Of a DNA stretch of 64,000 bases, positions 1-11,974 are shown piece by piece (the stretch's first letter is position 1; each line of letters starts with the position of its first letter). This DNA is from Chelydra serpentina (taxonomy: Eukaryota; Chordata; Testudines; Chelydridae). Both the position numbers and the translations under genes were made by a program. Under the pieces are notes generated by a model, which worked only from the letters and a program-made list of their open reading frames with translations, was not told the DNA's origin and made no database searches. The stretch lies in NCBI GenBank assembly GCA_037349315.1, contig JBAIAC010000004.1, positions 26,663,001 through 26,727,000 on the forward strand. Reading direction: 5' to 3'.

Positions 1-595
1 ACTGAATCAAGGAAGCAAAGGAAAGGAGAGAGTTTTGATTGAGGTTGAAAAGCAGGGATTTTATCTTGTCTATCTAAGGATTAAAGTTTCTCTCACTAGA
101 TTGTATTTGAACACCTCCTGAGTATATAAAAATGCTTCCTAAGAAAAGGAACTACAACTACAACTCTGGAAAGGTCCTGTGGAATTTAATAGGTATAAAA
201 TCAATAGTGTTCTAAGACTGGGTTTTATAGAAACTACTCAAGCCCCCATGCAGAATTTAAGGGAGAATAATATCCCTTAAATATTGTAGATTTTCTTAAA
301 GACAACCAAAAGAATTAAGCAATTATGTGTCGGCTATAAAATTATATAAGACAGTTTACAAATGTACATGCGAGCTAGAGGATATATCTGGAACTCTCTT
401 GTTTGCAAATAAAGTGGTAATGTAATGCTGTGTGTAACAGAATATAGGGTATTTGTCCACCATCTTCCCATCCAAAGGTAGTGCTTTTTCAAAATTATTT
501 AGTTAAGTCTTACAAAATGTCTGTGAAGTAGCTGTCTAGTCCATCCATCCACAGCACTTGTATGAGCCATATTACCATGGTATACGAATGACTCA
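1..595. other. AT-rich non-coding stretch
   Basis: No open reading frame of note and no recognisable repeat. Composition is typical of the AT-rich flanks in this window. Confidence 0.5.
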
Positions 596-608
596 CAATC
601 TTTAATGT

Positions 609-743
609 TAGGTTTAAGTGTAGTAGCCGTGTTAGTCTGTGTCAGCAAAACGAAAATAAGAAAGAAAAACTTGTAGCACCTTAGAGACTAACAAATTTAT
701 TTCAGCATAAGCTTTCGTGGGTTAATACCCACTTCATCGGATG
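609..743 (+). repeat. Retroposed monomer of the GTAGCCGTGTTAGTCTG repeat
   Basis: A 135-bp interspersed repeat starting TAGGTTTAAGTGTAGTAGCC and ending CACTTCATCGGATG. It is bounded by a perfect 13-bp direct repeat (CAATCTTTAATGT at 596-608 and 744-756), which I read as a target-site duplication of the length LINE machinery makes. Near the right end lies a hairpin (GTGGGTTAATACCCAC). Related copies are at 43399-43536 (minus), 46770-46826, 47112-47324 and 60820-61027; the last two are inverted dimers. I do not recognise the family by name. Confidence 0.85.
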
Positions 744-789
744 CAATCTTTAATGTGTTTATCCTCACAATACCCATGTGAGATTAACG

Positions 790-1075
790 GTAATTGCACT
801 GCCCTTTTTACAGATAGGGAACTGAAGCCCAGAGAGACTAGGTGATTTGGCCAAGGTCACACAGGAAGTCTATGGTAAAATAAGGAATGGAATCCCAGTC
901 TCCAAAACCTCAGACCAGCACTCTAAGCACTAGATAATCCTTCACATTTCTGTTATTATACCTATTTTATAGATGGGTAAACAAAGGTAAAGATAAGTCA
1001 AGTGTCTTGCTTAAGGTCGCACAGCAAGTCAGGGACAGAGCCAGGAATGGAACACAGAACTCTCAAACTCTTTTC
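790..1075 (-). repeat. Two MIR-like ancient SINE remnants
   Basis: Two adjacent pieces (about 790-920 and 950-1075). Each carries the reverse complement of the MIR/CORE-SINE type segment that reads 'tgtgaccttgggcaagt' and 'gaaactgaggcac' in consensus. Here they appear as GGCCAAGGTCACACAGGAAG and CTTAAGGTCGCACAGCAAGT. Similar pieces are at 12972-13112 and 55481-55620. Confidence 0.6.
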
Positions 1076-1093
1076 TTATCAATGAAGCTGACA

Positions 1094-1183
1094 TTCTCTC
1101 CTAATTTACACCAGCGTACACAGGAGTCATTCCATTGAAGTCAGTAGAGTTGCATGGGATTAAGGAAATCAGAATCAGATCCT
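1094..1183. repeat. Palindromic foldback repeat, TTGAAGTCAGT centre
   Basis: Contains AATTTACACCAGCGTACACA and, past the centre, CCATTGAAGTCAGTAGAGTT. It belongs to a group of foldback repeats whose centre resembles TTGAAGTCAAT; other copies are listed separately. No target duplication was found. Confidence 0.5.
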
Positions 1184-1979
1184 TTAAAAAAAATAGAATA
1201 CAACCTATCTTCAGGGAGATGTGAAATCTCTTCTTATATTAGGAATGAAAAGGAGTTGAAAACATCTGCCCAGGCCTGCAATCAGCAAGAGCCCGAAGCA
1301 ATTTCAGGTTATTTGAAATAAAAGTGATATTGTACTTTGGAGTCAGAATGAAATATCTAGAAATGTGTGACACTACTGTGCAGTGCAGTCTCATAATGAA
1401 ATATGCCCAAACCTCTAGTGAATTGATCATAGCTCTTATTTTCTCAGTAACTAAATCCAAAATTGCCTCTGGTCTTCTTGGTTGCTTTAGTTAGTTAGTT
1501 TATTTTGATTTATATAAACATAAGACCCCTGCCTATCCAGTGCTCTAGGCACCTTTATCGTACATTAAAAATACAGTAAATTAATACAACTAAACTAGCT
1601 CTAGCAGCCTCCTGAAACCAGAACCAAAACCAACAAAACCGCAGTGCAGATCCTCACACACAGCCCCTCCCCAAAAGACTAGGAAGAGACATGGGCTTTG
1701 TAGCATCCCCTGATAGTCAACAGATTTGGGCTATTTCAGACCAAGAACTGAACTTTTGCTTTGTTTTCAAAAACTGATTTTTTTAAAGAGAAATTTTGTA
1801 TTTTCCCCTACAACTTGCCACAGATGACAATAAAATGAATGACATCCATGGTGGAGGTGGGAGTGGGGTTCTCCTCCACACTTTTTTTTTCCTTTTTCAA
1901 CACTAATTTTTTAAAAATTTCTCATGTTTGATAAAATTACAAAATGGCAAAAAGAAAAAATGAAACAGTGACTTTGCCA

Positions 1980-2022
1980 CTCTGTAACTTTTCCAAAGTA
2001 GACGTTTTGGAAAGTTACAGAG
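1980..2022. repeat. Short inverted repeat (hairpin)
   Basis: CTCTGTAACTTTTCC is followed 14 bases later by GGAAAGTTACAGAG, a 14-bp stem with one extra T in the left arm. It may be the centre of a small foldback transposon; flanking target duplications were not found. Confidence 0.6.
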
Positions 2023-2108
2023 TAGAAAGAAGTAAAAGAAAACGTGGGGAAAAAACGTGTGGACACTTCCCATTTTATTGTGCTCAATGGCCAAGACAAA
2101 AAAAATAA

Positions 2109-2145
2109 CCCCCCCCCCCCCCCCAAAAAAAAAGAAGGGGGGGGG
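2109..2145. repeat. Homopolymer cluster C16-A9-GAA-G9
   Basis: A run of 16 C is followed at once by 9 A, GAA and 9 G. This is low-complexity sequence, and run lengths may be affected by sequencing or assembly error. Confidence 0.9.
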
Positions 2146-3790
2146 AATGAAAATTTTAAAAAATCCTAAAAATATATAATACATTTTTGGAGGTTTTTTC
2201 TTAATTGTTTTTCCATTTTTCAGCCAGCTCTAGCCAATACCAACTGCTTAAACACCATCTACTAACCAGCCTGCAGCCAGTGCAGACCATGGCACTTGTG
2301 TTATGAATTCACAGCAAGAAATTCCACCAGCGAAGCAAGCCCCTGCATTCTGCACTAGAGGCAGTTTCCAAAGGGATCCAAGGTGCAATCTCAATGAAGA
2401 GTTCATTGAACTAGCCCAGCAGTCCAAGCCTGGGTCAACTGACCCAAGCCAGCCATGGGTTTTTTCCTGAAGCGTAGACTACCCCATGAGTGCTCCTGGA
2501 CTATGGACTGAATTGACCAACTGTGAATGTGAACCATACATAAACCATTTTAAAGTATCTAATAAGATACTAAACTGGGCTCACAATAAATTGGGAAACA
2601 ATATACTTTGGTCTTAACTTACCAAATGAAGAACGCCCCCAGAGGCAGTCCACTCCCAAAGGTATAATCTCTGTTAAAAGCTCTCCACAGAGAGACATAA
2701 AGAAGAGATTGGAAGGGAAGTAACCAGTTTATCATGTGTGTTCTGTCATTTACCTTATTTTGTGTAGTGTTTTTTCCCCTTCTTTAATAATAAAATAACC
2801 ACAGTTAATAATGGATTTTTTGCTTGGTTTTGATCATGGTAGTTAAAGAACTCCTGTGGCTAAAACAGTGGGAGTCCCACCCCTGAGTTGGCAGTCAGAG
2901 AAACAATTGGTAAGAGCTGGCCTACCATTTCTTGTTTCTCTACACTAAATATTTGTAGTCACTTTTAAAATTGTTTGGCGGCCACCAACTTAAAATTACC
3001 CCTTTCTTCCCCACAAAGACTTATAGATTAGCGTGATGATGGAAAGAAACTGATGTTCTGAATCCCTGTAAATCAATTGCATGCTATATAGAAACAGAAA
3101 AATGGAGCAACCATTTATGTCATATTACTAGAGAACAGATATGTCTAAATGCATTATAATATGCAACACTGAAGGTTATAGATTTTTGTTATGGTAAGAA
3201 AATGTGTGTCTGTCCTCTGGCAAAGATACCTGTTGGCAAATTATTTTAATTGCTCTCCTGTCAATTGAAGCCCTACTGGCAGACTCAATTTTAAAAAGGA
3301 AAAATAAAATTAGGCCAGTGTTTACACATACTTAAGTATTTTTCCCCTTCCTGTATTGAGAGAATTTGATATTACTGTAATAAATTAAACCCAAGCACAA
3401 TGAAATTATAGAAACTGAGACGTTCAGGGTTCTTTCAGTATAATGTGCAACAAAAACTCCATTACTTTGGTATTAAGTAAGCACTAAGTACCTCCTCTTC
3501 AAGCTATTTTTCATCTGATGGCTCATCCAAGGTGAAATATGATGGGCTCTTGTCAAGTCCCTAGTGGAGAAGTGTTCATTTCACAATAAACCCCACTGCC
3601 ATTTACATTAATGAGCAAGCTCATTTTTTCGTTGGCAGCCTCAGAAAAGAGGCTGAGGACTGAATGCACACGGGAATGGAACTCACTAGTAAAGCACTCA
3701 TCACTAAAGGTGGAACCTCCAGGTCCGGGTAGCAGGACATTGACAAGACAGGGGGGAAGCCTGAGCTACAGGAGCAAATACTAGTTGGAT

Positions 3791-3885
3791 CTGATTCTCC
3801 TTTCATTTACAGCTGTGTAAATCAGAAGTAACTCAACTAAGATCAATGGATTTGCACTGGTGTAAGTGAGAAGAGAATCAGACCC
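3791..3885. repeat. Palindromic foldback repeat (CTGATTCTCC ends)
   Basis: The left end reads CTGATTCTCC and the right end AGAGAATCAG, with GTGTAAATCAG and CACTGGTGTAAGTGAG inside, so the two halves are complementary. Related copies are at 42350-42452, 57800-57870 and 60738-60819. A second small palindrome follows at 3895-3950 (GCCTGGTGTAACCCC and ATACACCAGGG around CTTCAGT). Confidence 0.6.
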
Positions 3886-3950
3886 TAAGGATCACATTCA
3901 GGCCTGGTGTAACCCCATTAACTTCAGTAGAGATACACCAGGGATGAACT

Positions 3951-5022
3951 TGAGCGTATGTACTCTTTGGCTACAGAAAGGAGGCCAGCCACCAACCTCC
4001 CCCACAGCAATAACTACATTTCTTTTTCTCCCTCCTGCCTTTTCCTTTTACTGGTCAAAACTAATATTTTTTCACAGAATAAACATAATAAGGTTACTGC
4101 ACCCAGAATGCAGCAAAAGGTAGTGTCCTCACACCAGTTAAATGAAACTCAACCGAATTTCAATATGGTCCCAGCACCACATTGCCCTATCTCCATGTTC
4201 ACTGGTTCTAAAGGCTTTGGTTGGATCTCCTGATGGGAGAAGTCCAAAAAGCCCAAAGAGAACTCTCCCCCCAGCCCAAGCATTAAGAGATCCACATGGA
4301 ACCCCCTTTTCTTTTTTGTTATTTCATGGTGTTCAGCTAAAAAAAACACTTATTGCTGTAATTAGAGCCTCTGTTTCTACATGCTCTGAGCTGATATGGA
4401 AACATTCCCAGACAAGGTGGCAGTATAGAGTCTTGAGTGACTGCAAAGAAGTAGCTGCTGTTTCAGCACAGGAGAGGGAGCACAGGGAGTTGTTAACCTT
4501 TTTCAGCAGCTGTTTGAAGCTACTGTGGAAGACTTCATTTAAGGGCATACCCTCCACATGTACACACATACCCCTTAGTTAGAAGCTGGAAGCTCCTGGC
4601 TAAGCAGTAGTGAATTCTGTCAGGGGTACAGCACTGGCAGCCATGTTGAGCACCCGTCAGATCTCCAGGGAGGAGATAGAACTGCCAGAGATAACCCAGA
4701 CTGAATCTGCGGGTTGGATCTCAACACAGTTTTCTGTAATTTTACAGAAGTCAGTGGGATTGACTCCATAAAGGAGGAATCGCACACTGGAGGCGAAATA
4801 TCTTTGCAAGGTGTATTACATCATTGACCCAAAGATACTGTGTGTGCCTAACAGCTACCGTTATTGTCAAGGGTTTTTTCCTTATTTGAAGTTGTGTATG
4901 TGCTAAATAGTGTGGATGCTGAAACAACTGGTTAGGTGATACAACTAAATATTTTTATTTAATTGTCAATATAATACCCAGTTAAAGCAGAATATCTCTG
5001 TTTGTCAGAAGTCCCAATCCCA

Positions 5023-5080
<58 letters not shown>

Positions 5081-5583
5081 GTTTAGGCCCTGTGTTATGT
5101 TCTTAATCTTAACAGAAAATAACAAATCTCTAGTTGGTGAGGTTAGTCTAGCATTGTAACTGCTGTGCTGTAACGGGTTATCTTTGGAATTACTCATAAA
5201 AAGGAATTTGAAATTATTGTGTGTGTGCGTAACTGTCTTATGATAAAGACCGGTACTGGATTCCTAAGAAGAGAAAGAAAGTGAATCCTAAACTTTCACT
5301 TCGAGTATTTAGAGGAAAAATTCAGTTGTACTCTCTTGCAAGGATAGGAATTCATGATCTGTGCAAATACATAAAGTCAGTCAAAGTCAGTAAAGGAATT
5401 CTGTAGCAGAATTGGTAAGTATACTGACTTACCTCCCCTCTACGTACATATATATTTTAAGGGCTGCAGGGACCACTTAGTAGACTTGTCTAACCTCCTG
5501 CATAACACAAGGATTTCACCCAGTAATTCCTAAAGCAGAGGAACTTTAGCATAGTCAGTAACTTCTGGCTAAGTTAGAACTTA
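3951..5583. other. Non-coding stretch
   Basis: No gene recognised. A 146-codon frame at 4142-4582 has an unremarkable composition, no motif, and open frames on the opposite strand as well; I treat it as chance. A TA microsatellite lies at 5031-5082. Confidence 0.45.
5031..5082. repeat. (TA)n-(TATG)n microsatellite
   Basis: A long alternating TA run passes into four ATGT units. The tyrosine-isoleucine stretch in the short minus-strand frame across it is an artefact of this repeat. Confidence 0.95.
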
Positions 5584-5690
5584 GTTTGTAAGCTCTTTCT
5601 GTTGTCTGTTTGTATAGCTCCTACTACAATGGGGTCTGCTATGTGACAGGGGCTCAAAGATTCTACCACAATACAAAAAATGGAGCATAT
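5584..5690 (+). repeat. Ancient repeat, CR1/L2-type 3' end
   Basis: Contains TTTGTAAGCTCTTTCTG, then TTTGTATAGCTCCTACTACA, GGGGTCTGCT and a final AATACAAAA. The same order of blocks (GTAAGCTCTTT, TAGTGCCTAG, TCC, AATAATAA tail) is seen at 18695-18810, 29352-29470 and 59195-59285, and reversed at 49915-50075. The layout resembles L2/CR1-group 3' ends; the exact subfamily is not resolved. Confidence 0.55.
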
Positions 5691-5696
5691 TTTACG

Positions 5697-5822
5697 CCCC
5701 ATTCCTGCAAACATTTATGCATGTGCTTACCTTTACACATATGAATAATCACATTGACTTCAACTGGACTACTCGCATGCATACAGTTAAGCACATGCGT
5801 AAGTGTTTGCAGGACTGGAGTT
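5697..5822. repeat. Palindromic foldback repeat (CCTGCAAACA ends)
   Basis: The left half CCTGCAAACATTTATGCATG is mirrored by the right half CATGCGTAAGTGTTTGCAGG, around CATTGACTTCAACTGGAC. It has the same general design as the TTGAAGTCAAT-centred repeats elsewhere in the window. Confidence 0.65.
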
Positions 5823-8500
5823 GTAGACAATAGCAAGGTAGGAGCTTGGGAACATTAGAGGAAAATTTTCAAAGGAAGTAAAAAGAGGGGAGATAAGCAG
5901 TTTGGGTACTAATACTGTGAATGGCTTTTCAAAGCACGGAAGCCACATTCATATGTTGACAACCATATGAAAGGCAGTAAAATAAAATAACCTGTACAAT
6001 TCAAAAAGAATATGTAACGGACACTCTTTGTAAGCAGAAGGACACTGTTGATCCCAGTTTTCCTGCTAAATAAAACACCGAGTTATTGGCATGCACATGT
6101 CCAATCTACGGAATACTCATGAACTATTTTTCAGTTTAACAAAGGAGATTCAGCACCTTACTCACAGGGCAGGGAGAACTTTCTGAAATGGACTCAACAT
6201 GTGTTTACTTCCTCTGTCAAACCCAGTGACTTTTTTTCTAAATCAAAACATATATTAACCACACATTTTTACTGCAGATGAAATGCAGGATGCCTTTGAG
6301 TTTATATTAACCTGAATGAATCCATCTGAAGAACAAAGGCTATATTTACCTTAAAGGCCAAATGTGGAGAAAGACTCCTGGGCCCTGACTCAAATGAAAG
6401 TACATAATGGACATTTCTTACTCAACCACCTGCCCTTCACCCCCTAATCTGTCTTCTCCAATGGCTACAATGTACTATTTATTCCATCAGCACTCTCTAA
6501 AAGGTGATGTGCATGTGAGAGGTACATTCTTTTCTCAGCGTCAGCTATTTCAGTATTGGAAGATGTAATCAGAAAGAGAATTATAAAAGATGTTTGGCGC
6601 TGCACTACTTAGGATACCTGTTAACAATCTGCCTGACATCCCTCGCTCCCAAAGGAAATCTATTCATTCCATATTAAAAGCAGTTCATTATTAAACTTTT
6701 GAAAGTCAAATAACTTACAAAGATCTCAAATGTTTGCCTAAATTACTTAACTGTAACAGATTGAAACCATTCCAAAGCTCATTCCCTTTCTCTGCAGTGA
6801 CAGACTCAGTAAATTATCATTATTTCCCCAAGGACTGTTTAAAAAAACCCCACCAATCTAGTCTCTGTCCCAAATGGATTCATTTGGGGTCTGATCATGT
6901 GAGGTGCTGAGTACCTCACAGGATAGAACTCCTGCAGCAGAAACTGGAGGGACATGCAAAATTTGGCAGCTTTAGTTCAGAGGTGTCTGCAATTTTGGTT
7001 CCAATTCATGTGGGTTCATGAATCTCAAGTTTCAGTTGGAGTTTCTTGGCCAAATACATGCTTAAACACAAAGCAAAATTCTGCCTAAAGTTTTGTTTAA
7101 TTTTGTATTAAATAAAGCAGCTCAACTCACTGGTAAATGCTAAGAGATAACAACTTGCAAAATATCTTCCATTGCCTGATATCAGAATGTCTCTCAGCTA
7201 GACTCCCTGACTTACACCCACTTTCTGCTGCATAAGGAAGTCTCATATGAAGAACGGCTGTCCAGGGGATCCCCAAAGGGACACTCACAAGCAAAGGAAA
7301 AGTTAATGGCATTTATGGCTGCAACTTTATTAAATGAACAAAAATGTAAACAAATGGGGAGGGTGAACGTAGCAGCAAAGGGTGGCTGCAGCTGCTCAGT
7401 CGGCGCATGAGTGCAACACCCTTTGTTCTGGTTGGCAGATATCAAGGTAAAAATGGCTACCTAGCTACTGATAGTGTCCAGCCCACTCAGGCCTGCACCT
7501 GTGGCTTGTTCCACACGCCACATTCCGCACGCAGAGAGAGGGTTAGAGCTGCCACTGAGCCAGACTCCAAGGCAGCCTCTGTCGATGAGTGGTCTCTGTC
7601 CCAAGCTGCATTCTGAATCCCACCACTCTGGGAGATGTAAGGCCTTCTCCTCCCTGAACCAAAGAGCCTAATACATTTACCTATGCAAAGCCTATGTCAG
7701 CCCCAAAGTTGTGACAGACTGAAATATGATACAAATGACAAATAATAATAATGGGGATACCCAGATGGGATTCTGGTTTGACCCAAACAGACAGGGAAAC
7801 ACAATAGTTAGCCAGCACAGCATCAGCATCAACCATCCATCCATCCATCCCACACCAATACAATCTCCCCTGGATAAACCCTGCCCTGTAGCACATGGCA
7901 GGGTGGGAGGGCAAACCCTGCTGCAGTAGGTGGTGAATGTTACTGGCCCTTTCATTCTCCCCCCAGGTCAGCGTAAGGTGCGGTTGGAGCTCTCTTCCTG
8001 CTAGCCAAGAAGGAGGCTCCTTAGAATCAGAGGAGTGAGTGACCTTTGGCACACAGTAACACAAAGCCAGACCGCAATTACTCAGGAGGGACATCCATGC
8101 AGAAAGGTGCCTGGCAAATCCAGCCCAACTAGCCATTGCCCCATGAGTCAGGGCTCGGGGGAGTGGGGGAGGAAGGAGGGCAGTAGCTGAGCTGAAGAAG
8201 AAGAATATTCAAGAAGCTATAAGTTAAAGCAGGCTGGAAGCTATTTTCACTTATGCCTTCTTATACACTCATTAGTTGCTATTCTTGTTGCCCGTCTCTT
8301 TTGGCCCCTCTACATGTGAGTTACACCAATTTAAATCCTCCTTAGCCATAGCATAGTGGGGGCTGGAAGATGGTTTAAGTTACAGCAACTCTGACTCCCT
8401 TAGACTCACCTCTGAATTTGGCTCTTTGTTTCTAGGCTGGGGTTAGCAGAAGTCTTCAGAGGGAACTGCACCGATGGCCAAACCCAGGTGTGCAAAAATA
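5823..8500. other. Non-coding stretch
   Basis: No gene recognised. It includes a short CCAT tandem repeat at 7833-7850. The 151-codon minus-strand frame at 7681-8136 has no recognisable motif and reads through that tandem repeat; I regard it as chance. Confidence 0.45.
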
Positions 8501-8700
8501 ATGAGTCAAGGCTCCCAAAATTATGAGACAGTCTTAAAAAGCAGGAGATTTTTAAAATCACACATTTGGAGTTTATTTGCCATCTGGCTTTTGAACATCT
8601 GGTTGGCATTTTCAAGCTTATTATCAACCATAATAAGGGCTAGAAACTTACTTTAAAAAAATAAAAGCTGGGATTCTGGTGTATTTGCATGACTCCAAAG
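8501..8700 (+). repeat. Interspersed repeat copy 1 (ACTTACTTTAAAAAAA type)
   Basis: Shares ordered blocks with 9664-9880: CCCAAAATTATGAGACAGTC, TTTATTTGCC, CTTTTGA, ATTTTCAAGC, ACTTACTTTAAAAAAAT and ATTCTGGTGTATTTGCATGA. Both copies are in the same orientation about 1.1 kb apart. The family is not recognised by name; it may be an old DNA transposon. Confidence 0.6.
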
Positions 8701-9663
8701 CTCACCTCTCTCTATTTCCTCCAAAAGGTCCTTGATGGCCCCCAAACGTGACAAGAACAGAAAGCCAGCGTAATCAATCATGTGCGCCTTCACAGTGTTT
8801 GGTACTACTGAGAACTTAAGCAGGCTTTAGGCACTCAACCGCTAACTCATATGTACAGTGGATTTGATTCAACTCCAAGAGTCAGCAGCCTGAAATTCTG
8901 CCACTAGAAATGATATTAAGTATCATCCTATTATTCCATTTCCTGGGGATGTCTGGCTTTGGGGACATTCAGCCTAGATTCCTCAAAACAAAAATGTCAC
9001 TTTATGTTTGTTTCTCTTATCTTGCCTGACTGTATCCATAAGGATATCCTCTCGCACATCATGAATCTTCAAAGTAGACAACAAAACAGAGCTCCCCTCC
9101 CATTGCAATTGAGAGGATCAAATAGTGTCCCACACCAATTCACCCCTCACATTTAAATAAAACCTTCATTGAGTCACCCAGGAACTACTAGCTTTGAACT
9201 CACCACTATCATGATTACAGATTACATCAAGGAAAAAAGGATAGTTTTGTCTTTCAAACTCACTGACAAGGCAAAGAGCTGACGAGGAGGGAAGTGTCTC
9301 GTCTGCCCTAACTCTCTGTGAAATCTTGTAAATTGTATGTTCTCTTTTCACCTCACAGTTCTGAAGCTATGGGTCATGGCGCACGCTGCAACAGATACCT
9401 CTGTGCTCTAAACCTAGCTGCCTGTTCTGTGCTGTATGTGGAACACGGGCAGGATCCCACCTCCGCCCTCTCCCACTCTTTACGGACAAAAAAAGAGGAG
9501 GGGCAAACTAGGATCAGCCTGGCACCAGGGAATGCTCCCTCCTCTTTCCCTTGCAGTCAGGAAAGGGAAGGGTGCCAGTAGACATTGGTGTCAGTGACTA
9601 CTGACTCCACATGATGTGGTTTGGGGCTACAAAAGGTCATGCTAGAATTGCCAGTCTCCAAGC
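8701..9663. other. Non-coding spacer between two related repeats
   Basis: No gene or repeat recognised apart from the flanking repeat copies. Confidence 0.4.
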
Positions 9664-9880
9664 ATTTAAAAGCCATAAATCAGGTCCCCAAAATTCATGA
9701 GTTTGTCTTAAAAATCATGATATTGAGGGTTCTTTTTATTTGCCTCTTGGTTTTGAGTCTTTAGGGTTCATATTTTCAAGCTTTCCTCCACGAGGACTAC
9801 AACTTACTTTAAAAAAAAAAGAAGCCAAGATTCTGTTGTAGTCACCTGATTCCAGAAGTGGAGGCTTTAAAGAAAAACAC
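9664..9880 (+). repeat. Interspersed repeat copy 2 (ACTTACTTTAAAAAAA type)
   Basis: Ordered blocks match the copy at 8501-8700: CCCCAAAATTCATGAGTTTG, TTTATTTGCCTCTTGGTTTT, ATTTTCAAGCTTTCCTC, ACTTACTTTAAAAAAAAAAG and GATTCTGTTGTAGTCACCTG. It extends a little further right than copy 1. Confidence 0.6.
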
Positions 9881-11149
9881 CAAAACTGACAAGACATAAA
9901 TATCTGCCTCATGTCAGGAGTCACTGTCCATTGGATCTAGTGGCTCCTGCTACAGGCCAATCTTACTACATGTCACAAAGCCATCAGCTATTTTTACTAT
10001 ACCCTAGCTACGCTGAACTCAGCCCAGGAACAGATCTGGGCTGAAGAAGCCTATTCATAACTTTTCTGAGTCTAATTCTTACTGGCCTTTTTGAAATCGC
10101 TATATCAAAACCAAACACACAGAAAAGACCCGACCAAAACACAGTAGCTAACACACTATGACATATACAATAATTATAAAGCAAAGGATTACAAACTTTC
10201 ACAAAAAAACCCAAAATCTAAATATAAAAAGAGAATCCTGTGCGCTTTTGGCCCTTTCCCCTCTGGTATTACACCATTTGTGCCTCCCCCAACACAGATA
10301 CCATCTCAATGATGTCTCCACTTCTATCCCATAGAATGTATCAATTAGAATCTTTCACCTTGTGTATCATTTACCATTCTGATTTTGCAGCATTTTAAAT
10401 CTTGCACAGATGTGAATGATGACACATGGTGCAAGACAGTAGGGAACCAGGCCTTGGGCACCTCAGGGAAGTGCCATGCTAACATATAGCACCATATAAA
10501 TAAGGTCAACCCCAAATTGAACTCCCAGACGCCATTACTCCATTTATGTCTACTCTAGGAAGATACCACAAAGGTACCTGCACAATGTTAATCCTGAAGA
10601 TTTACCTGAATTGCCATCAGAATTTTATTTGGCTAGGCAAGGCTCTTTCCTTTGCTTTTGAGAGTCTGGAAGCTTCTTCCTTTGCTCCAAACCTCCCACC
10701 TCTACTTCTACCTTGAAGCTGCCTCAGGCTGTGCTATCATTACTCCTTTGGTTGCAAATTCTTCTCTAGCTTCCAAGTTCCTTTTTCATCTGGCTCCTTG
10801 CACTGATTCCTCACACTCAGTTGCCAGTGAGTCTCAGATCATTAGCTGCCTGTGCCCCACAGACTTCTAGCTTTTGGATTTCCTGAATTGTCCTGTGCCA
10901 CGTAGCTTATTTTGCTTGTGAATTGTCCACAGCTTTCCTGATAAACTTAATAAGGGGCGACAGAAGTAAGTATACCACAATATTCTCTACAGCAATGCTC
11001 CAAAGACACTATGGATTAGATTTGGCCACCCATAGCCATTTTAAGTAGTGCATTGCTTCACTAACTTTCTCATTGAAATCAATGTAAGTAACAGTAAGCT
11101 GTAGAATACTTTGGATTTTTTAATACTTGAGAGGAAGTGTTACTAGTGC
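9881..11149. other. Non-coding stretch
   Basis: No gene or recognisable repeat. Confidence 0.4.
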
Positions 11150-11395
11150 CTAGAGTGAGAGAATGAGAATCAAGACTGCTGCAGTTTACTGCCAGCTCTG
11201 CCACTGCTTTGACGTATGGCCTTGGGCAAGTCACTATATCTCTCTGTACCTTCGTTACTCCATAGGTTTAATGGAGACAAATTTTATATACCTACATAAC
11301 TATCACAATGGTTTTGTGAGGCTTATCAATTAATGTCTTTTAAGTGCTTTGGGGTTCTTAGTGTAATCTAGTGCTATGATGACTACTGAAACAGT
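11150..11395 (+). repeat. MIR-like ancient SINE remnant
   Basis: Contains CCAGCTCTGCCACTG, then GGCCTTGGGCAAGTCACTAT, CTCTCTGTACCTTCGTTACT and a tail TTTTAAGTGCTTTGGGGTTC. This is the block order of MIR/CORE-SINE elements in sense orientation. Confidence 0.65.
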
Positions 11396-11974
11396 CAGAT
11401 TAACATGAGAGAAATGTTACAGACCATATCAGCATGTAGTTGTGCCAGGCCTGATAAGCTATAAATGGGCTCGGCAGAATTCAATTTTCATTTTTTGATC
11501 ATTTCAACAGATATTGATGTTTATTTTAAGCATTTTTTTAGGTTTTTATTTATTTAAATTTTCACAGTTATGCACAATTTTGGCTTTTAAGCATTTTTCC
11601 AGTTATCTGTTTAAACTTTCACAGTTGCGGGAAATTATGAGGGCAACATCAGACAATAATTATAATGACAGGTGACACTAAGATTCAACAAGTTAAACCT
11701 TTATAACCCTTAAAACACACATTGTCCACATCACATGTCAAAATATAGACAATAAATATCCTTAAATCAAACTCTAATTAGTTCTCAAGCAGCATTTTTT
11801 TTATTTTGCAGATCTGCAAATTTTGATGATTATCAATGGAAATACTTTTTTGTCAGTTTGTGTATATACAGTGAAATTCATTTTTACTGCCATTTGCCAA
11901 TAAATGTTTATTCCTTCCAAGCCTAGCTACGAAACTGCTTGGAACAAATAAATATTTCTTAATTTACTCAAGAT
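11396..11974. other. AT-rich stretch before the CR1 copy
   Basis: Very AT-rich. It contains a repeated TTTTTAGGTTTTTATTTATT-like segment and no gene. Confidence 0.4.

Larger units (their letters stand above)
1184..3790. other. Non-coding stretch with simple repeats
   Basis: No gene or domain recognised. It holds a short perfect hairpin at 1980-2022 and homopolymer runs at 2109-2145. The small open frames here are stop-poor by chance, largely because of the C/G/A homopolymers. Confidence 0.5.

Noticed and set aside
4142..4582. A 146-codon plus-strand frame
   Set aside because: No motif, and minus-strand frames of similar length overlap it.
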